Shown here piece after piece: positions 14,547-18,550 of a DNA stretch of 18,550 bases (within the stretch, counting starts at the first letter, position 1; every line of letters begins with the position of its first letter). Position numbers and translations under genes: made by a program. The notes beneath the pieces were generated by a model. The model had not been told where the DNA came from and did no database searches. It was given only the letters and a program-made list of their open reading frames with translations. The DNA is from Ruminococcus sp. (GTDB taxonomy: Bacteria > Bacillota > Clostridia > Oscillospirales > Ruminococcaceae): NCBI GenBank assembly GCA_019417865.1, contig DYCW01000373.1:1-18550 (forward strand), read 5' to 3'.

Positions 14547-16967
14547 ATGACAATGGCAAAATCAGAAACTGTGTTTTTGGGAATTGCAGTTTGGGATACT
14601 GCCTATTCTTTCGATCGTCTGTTTACGTATCAGGCGACAGAACCAGTTGCAGTGGGTTGTCGTGTAATTGTGCCGTTTGGCAGAGGGAATCGGGAACGCA
14701 TTGGTATGGTATTGGAACTCCAGGATACGCCGCCGGAATCTGCTGTCAAGCCGATTCTTTCCGTGGTGGATACCCATCCAGTTTTGCAAGCAGAACAACT
14801 GGATTTGGTGTTTTGGCTGCGGGAAATGACATTCTGTACCTATTGTGATGCGATTCGCACCATTTTGCCAGCTGGAATGCAATTGCAAATTGTACAAAAA
14901 ACGATACTGGCAGAGACGGTACCAGATGTACCGCTTTCTGAGGAAGAAGCTGCCTATTATCATTCTTTGCTGCAAAGCAAAACAGCGGCGGCTTTTCAAA
15001 AACGGCTGCATCATCCGCTTGCAGAAAGGTTGTTGGAAAAGGGATTTTTGCAGACTTATACAGCAGCAAAACCACGCATACAGGAAACGCTGGTGAAAAT
15101 AATATCCTTGCCGGAAGTGTTGCCCGAACGCAGGATGACACCCAAACAACAGCTTTTGGTAAAACTGTTACAGGAGGTCGGTACACTGCCGGAAAAGGAG
15201 GCGTGTCATCGTTGTGGCATTACGAAAGCAGTGGTACAGACAGCAGAAAAAAACGGGTTGGTGATTGGTACGATGCAGCCGGCAGAGCGAGCAGCAACGG
15301 CTGTTCCTGTGACAGAATCGCTTTCTGCGATTGTACTTTCTGAAGCACAGCAGGCAGTTATGAAATCGGTACTGCAAGCCGTTACCGCAGAAAAAACAGC
15401 CTATTTTTTGCTGCATGGTGTCACGGGCAGCGGAAAAACCCGTGTATTTCAAAAGTTGATTGCGGAAACACTGCAAATGGGTAAGCAGGCAATTGTATTA
15501 GTGCCGGAAATTGCATTGACACCGCAGATTGTTGGGCAGTTTCAAAGTTTGTTTGGCGATGCCGTTGTTGTCATGCACAGTGAGCTATCTGACCGACAGC
15601 GACAGGATGCCTATCAGCGGATGCAGTCCGGAACAGCAAAGATTGCAATCGGGACACGCAGTGCTGCCTTTGCACCCGTACAGAAGTTGGGTCTTATGAT
15701 CGTGGACGAGGAGGGCGAACGTACCTACAAGTCTGACAATGCCCCTCGTTACCATGCGGTTGCAGTTGCCCGAAAACGCTGTCAGACCCATCATTGTCCG
15801 TTGCTGCTGGCATCGGCAACGCCGTCCATTGAAAGTTACTATTATGCCAAAAAAGGAATCTATACCCTGTTGGAACTGAAACAGCGGTATCGCAATATGC
15901 CACTGCCAGAAGTGACAGTGGTGGATATGAATCAGGAACGACAGCTTGGCAATGCCACACCGTTCAGTAATACCTTGATTCGTGCGATGCAGGAAACGAT
16001 TTCAAATGGTAAGCAGGTTTTGTTATTGCTGAACCGGAGAGGCTATCACACTATTGTCAGCTGTTGTGACTGCAACCAGCCGATTTATTGTCCAAATTGC
16101 AGTGTGCCGATGACCTATCACAAGGTGAGTGACCAGCTGATGTGTCACTACTGTGGTCATATGCAGCCAATGGCGGAAACTTGCCCGAAATGTGGCAGCA
16201 ACCGTTTTCGGAGAATGGGATTTGGCACGCAGCAGATGGAAGAACAGCTGCAAGTGCTGTTTCCATCTGCAAAAGTACTGCGGATGGATGCTGACACGAC
16301 CGTCTCCCGCTACGCCTATGAGAAAAAGTTTACTGCTTTCCGTAATAAGGAATATGACATCATGGTTGGGACGCAGATGATTGGAAAGGGATTGGATTTT
16401 CCAGATGTTACACTGGTGGGTGTGCTGTCTGTCGATCAGGCTTTATTTGCCGGAGATTTTCGTAGCTATGAACGGACATTTTCGCTGATTACACAGGTGG
16501 TTGGCAGAAGTGGACGGGGAGAGACGGTAGGGCGTGCCATTTTACAGACCTTTTTGCCGGATCATTATGTGCTGCAATTGGCTGCAAGGCAGGACTATCC
16601 AGCGTTTTATGAGCAGGAATTTGCCATTCGCAAAGCACTACTCTTTCCGCCGTTTTGTGATTTGTGTGTGCTGGGCTTTACTGGAGAGGACGAAGCTTGC
16701 GTTGCAAAAGCAGCAGAAGAAGCGGTGCAGCAAATTCAGGTTTATATCAAGCAAACTGGTTTTTCTCTGCCACTGTGGGTTTTGGGTGCGGTTCCATGTC
16801 CCTATGAACGGCTGAAGGGAAAATATCGGTATCGTGTGATTTTAAAATGCAAAAATACTAAGCCGTATCGTACTTTGATACGAACCGTTTTGGCAGCAGT
16901 TACCGCACAGAAAGCATTTTCCAAACTGTACGGTTATGCTGATATGAACGGGGATATTGGTGTATAA
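14547..16967 (+). CDS. priA: Primosomal protein N' (replication restart helicase)
   Basis: An 806-residue 3'-5' helicase that rebuilds replication forks. The N-terminal DNA-binding domain (about 10-110) includes FDRLFTYQ and GCRVIVPFGRGNRERIGMV. The Walker A motif is GVTGSGKT (291-298); the next helicase segments are LVPEIALTPQ and IGTRSAAFAP. Motif II reads DEEG (387-390) with ERTYKSD, where most PriA proteins have DEEH. Eight zinc cysteines are intact in four CxxC pairs: 506/509, 515/518, 533/536 and 546/549. Later helicase signatures are GTQMIGKGLDFPDVTLVGVL and TQVVGRSGRG. The ATG at 14547 follows the rpoZ stop by 3 nt with no clear ribosome site, so it is probably coupled; an ATG two codons later is equally possible. 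Confidence 0.96.
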   Translation: MTMAKSETVFLGIAVWDTAYSFDRLFTYQATEPVAVGCRVIVPFGRGNRERIGMVLELQDTPPESAVKPILSVVDTHPVLQAEQLDLVFWLREMTFCTYCDAIRTILPAGMQLQIVQKTILAETVPDVPLSEEEAAYYHSLLQSKTAAAFQKRLHHPLAERLLEKGFLQTYTAAKPRIQETLVKIISLPEVLPERRMTPKQQLLVKLLQEVGTLPEKEACHRCGITKAVVQTAEKNGLVIGTMQPAERAATAVPVTESLSAIVLSEAQQAVMKSVLQAVTAEKTAYFLLHGVTGSGKTRVFQKLIAETLQMGKQAIVLVPEIALTPQIVGQFQSLFGDAVVVMHSELSDRQRQDAYQRMQSGTAKIAIGTRSAAFAPVQKLGLMIVDEEGERTYKSDNAPRYHAVAVARKRCQTHHCPLLLASATPSIESYYYAKKGIYTLLELKQRYRNMPLPEVTVVDMNQERQLGNATPFSNTLIRAMQETISNGKQVLLLLNRRGYHTIVSCCDCNQPIYCPNCSVPMTYHKVSDQLMCHYCGHMQPMAETCPKCGSNRFRRMGFGTQQMEEQLQVLFPSAKVLRMDADTTVSRYAYEKKFTAFRNKEYDIMVGTQMIGKGLDFPDVTLVGVLSVDQALFAGDFRSYERTFSLITQVVGRSGRGETVGRAILQTFLPDHYVLQLAARQDYPAFYEQEFAIRKALLFPPFCDLCVLGFTGEDEACVAKAAEEAVQQIQVYIKQTGFSLPLWVLGAVPCPYERLKGKYRYRVILKCKNTKPYRTLIRTVLAAVTAQKAFSKLYGYADMNGDIGV

Positions 16968-16992
16968 TAGAAAAAGGAGAACAAGATTCAAT

Positions 16993-17457
16993 ATGGCAAT
17001 TCGTAGAATACGCAAAGAGGGCGATCCGGTTTTACGCATGGTTTGCAAACCGGTGACGCAGTTTGATGCATCTCTGCACCGTTTGTTGGATGATATGCAG
17101 GAAACATTAAAAGATGCTGGTGGTGTAGGATTGGCTGCACCGCAGGTCGGCATTGCAAAGCGGTTGTTTATTATGGATTTGGGTCTACCGGAGATGATTG
17201 AAGCCATCAATCCACAAATTCTCAAGGTCAGCGGAAAACAGCATGTGATGGAAGGCTGCCTGTCTTGTCCGGAAAAATGGGGCTATGTAGACCGCCCAAA
17301 ACGCTGTCGACTGCGTGCACAGAACCGGCGAGGGGAGTGGTATGAGATGGCATTTGTAGATTTAGGGGCACAGTGTGCCTGCCACGAGAACGACCATTTG
17401 GATGGACACTTGTTTGTAGATATTGTAACGGAATTTGTAGAACCAGAAGAGGAATAA
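16993..17457 (+). CDS. def: Peptide deformylase
   Basis: A 154-residue metalloenzyme that removes the formyl group from N-formylmethionine of new proteins. All three motifs are present: GVGLAAPQ (44-51), EGCLS with metal ligand Cys89 (87-91), and HENDH (131-135) giving two His ligands and the catalytic Glu132. The start is the ATG at 16993, giving the usual N-terminus MAIRRIRKEGDPVLR; AAGGAG at 16974-16979 is 13 nt away, slightly long. An upstream in-frame ATG inside priA adds a basic tail with no family support. It is paired with fmt, 6 nt downstream: fmt adds the formyl group and this enzyme removes it. Confidence 0.96.
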   Translation: MAIRRIRKEGDPVLRMVCKPVTQFDASLHRLLDDMQETLKDAGGVGLAAPQVGIAKRLFIMDLGLPEMIEAINPQILKVSGKQHVMEGCLSCPEKWGYVDRPKRCRLRAQNRRGEWYEMAFVDLGAQCACHENDHLDGHLFVDIVTEFVEPEEE

Positions 17458-17463
17458 TCAGAT

Positions 17464-18399
17464 ATGAAGATTGTATTTATGGGAACACCGGACTTTGCCG
17501 TGCCTTGTTTGCAGGCATTGCTGGATAGTCCACATACGGTAGCGGCTGTGTTTACCCAACCGGATAAGCCGAAAGGGAGAGGCTATAAAATGATTCCACC
17601 TCCGGTGAAGGTTGCTGCGGAAGCCGCTGGTGTGCCGATTTATCAACCACTCTCTCTGCGGAAGGGGGAGGATGCTGAACAGGCAATGCAGACATTGCAG
17701 ACGATTGCACCAGATGTCATTGTGGTTGTGGCATATGGACAGATTTTGCCGAAGTGTATTTTGGATTTGCCAAAATACAAATGTATCAATATTCATGGTT
17801 CTCTGTTACCTGCTTATCGGGGTGCTGCTCCCATGCAGATGTGTCTGCTAAACGGGGAAGTAGAAACGGGTATCACTTCTATGGAAATGGCAGATGGGAT
17901 TGATACCGGTGATATGCTGATCAAGGCGGCTCTGCCGATTGGTGAGGATGAAACGTTTGCCTCTTTGCATGACCGGCTGGCAGAATTGGGGGCAAGGGTG
18001 CTGTTGGAGACACTCGAAAAAATGGAAATTGGCACCTTGCAGCCAGAACCGCAGGATGATACAAAGTCCTCCTATGCTGGAAGAATTACAAAAGAAATGT
18101 CCGCTTTGCATTTTGCAGAACCGGCGGCGAAACTGCACAATATCATTCGTGGGATTACTGGTTTTACTACGCTGGATGGAAAACGGCTGAAGGTATACGC
18201 TTCGCATATCATCCGGAAAACGATGCCGGAAGAATTGCCATATGGTGCCGTTGCGGATTCGGAGCATTTGGTGATCAAATGTGGAGATGGTTTGGGTCTG
18301 CAGTTATTGGAAGTGCAGCCGGAAGGCAAAAAACGAATGCCAGCAGCAGATTTTCTGCGAGGGAAATCGATTCCGTATGGTACGGTGCTGGGCGGATAA
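17464..18399 (+). CDS. fmt: Methionyl-tRNA formyltransferase
   Basis: A 311-residue enzyme that formylates initiator Met-tRNA using 10-formyl-tetrahydrofolate. Seen: the Rossmann start MKIVFMGTPDFAVPCL, the tRNA-recognition loop TQPDKPKGRGYKM, the active-site run INIHGSLLPAYRGAAPMQ with Asn109 and His111, and GIDTGDML with Asp147. The C-terminal OB-like domain (about 205-311) is complete (AKLHNIIRGIT). The family usually has NxHASLLP; here the Ala is Gly, a mild change. Normal length. The start follows def by 6 nt. Confidence 0.97.
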   Translation: MKIVFMGTPDFAVPCLQALLDSPHTVAAVFTQPDKPKGRGYKMIPPPVKVAAEAAGVPIYQPLSLRKGEDAEQAMQTLQTIAPDVIVVVAYGQILPKCILDLPKYKCINIHGSLLPAYRGAAPMQMCLLNGEVETGITSMEMADGIDTGDMLIKAALPIGEDETFASLHDRLAELGARVLLETLEKMEIGTLQPEPQDDTKSSYAGRITKEMSALHFAEPAAKLHNIIRGITGFTTLDGKRLKVYASHIIRKTMPEELPYGAVADSEHLVIKCGDGLGLQLLEVQPEGKKRMPAADFLRGKSIPYGTVLGG

Positions 18400-18420
18400 A
18401 CAAGAAAGGAGCAGAACCTG

Positions 18421-18550
18421 ATGGGATATGGTTTGCTTATCATTGGATTTGTCATTTGTGCCATTGCATCCTGGAATGTCAATGCCACATTTAAACGGTA
18501 TCAGAAAATTGGCAATCGGCGTGGTATGACTGCTGCACAGGTTGCACGAC
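18421..18550 (+). CDS. Zinc metallopeptidase, YugP family (3' partial)
   Basis: Only the first 43 codons are in the window. An N-terminal hydrophobic segment (YGLLIIGFVICAIASW) is followed by VNATFKRYQKIGNRRGMTAAQVAR, matching the start of YugP-type neutral zinc metallopeptidases (membrane anchor, then the T-x-F-x-K-Y and RG-x-T-x-A-x-VAR patterns). AAAGGAG (18405-18411) lies 9 nt before the ATG. The zinc site (HExxH) would be beyond the edge. It fits the common fmt-yugP-rsmB order in Clostridia. Confidence 0.8.
   Translation, partial: MGYGLLIIGFVICAIASWNVNATFKRYQKIGNRRGMTAAQVAR

Noticed and set aside
16963..16968. TATAAT at the end of priA as a promoter for def-fmt
   Set aside because: The -35 position has only weak similarity (TGATAT) and no proper TGN extension; the genes are well spaced for read-through.
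1..18550. CRISPR arrays, tRNA/rRNA genes, insertion sequences or phage genes
   Set aside because: I found no regularly spaced direct repeats, no tRNA or rRNA signature and no transposase or integrase frame.

Overview
The window looks like chromosome from a Gram-positive gut-type Clostridia, most probably a Ruminococcus-like member of the Oscillospiraceae. This is an inference from three things: the threonine-rich cell-surface stalk, the LPXTG/sortase pilus genes, and the conserved Firmicute order yicC-gmk-rpoZ-priA-def-fmt. All recognised genes are on the + strand.

Region 1 (2-10616) is a sortase-assembled pilus locus. It begins inside a very large LPSTG surface protein (1,928 residues visible, N-terminus off the window) built of a SpaA-like domain and six Cna_B-type stalk repeats. 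Two of the repeats are interrupted by foreign domains: one carries a complete SGNH/GDSL-type esterase with catalytic Ser, Asp and His, the other carries three Big_2-like domains plus an unrecognised beta-rich domain. A near-consensus sigma-A promoter overlapped by a 12-bp inverted repeat follows, then the backbone pilin (LPSTG), a pilus-type class C sortase, a small ancillary/basal pilin with a YPK motif, Thr-rich stalk and LPATG, and a second sortase. A strong intrinsic terminator ends the block. Working model: the giant protein is the tip adhesin/enzyme, the class C sortase polymerises the pilin, and the small LPATG protein plus the second sortase attach the fibre to the wall.

Region 2 (10618-12629) is a two-gene unit with its own promoter and terminator: a rhomboid-fold membrane protein that appears to lack the protease active site, and an AI-2E/PerM-family transporter.

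Region 3 (12688-18550) is a housekeeping operon with its own extended -10 promoter: yicC (TTG start), gmk, rpoZ, priA, def, fmt, and the start of a YugP-type zinc-metallopeptidase gene cut by the window edge. remA between yicC and gmk, and coaBC between rpoZ and priA, often present in Firmicutes, are absent here.

The most interesting content is the surface protein with two separate domain insertions at what looks like the same loop of two Cna_B repeats, each insert lower in GC than its scaffold. This suggests the Cna_B loop works as a cargo-acceptance site that displays an esterase and possible binding modules on the pilus.
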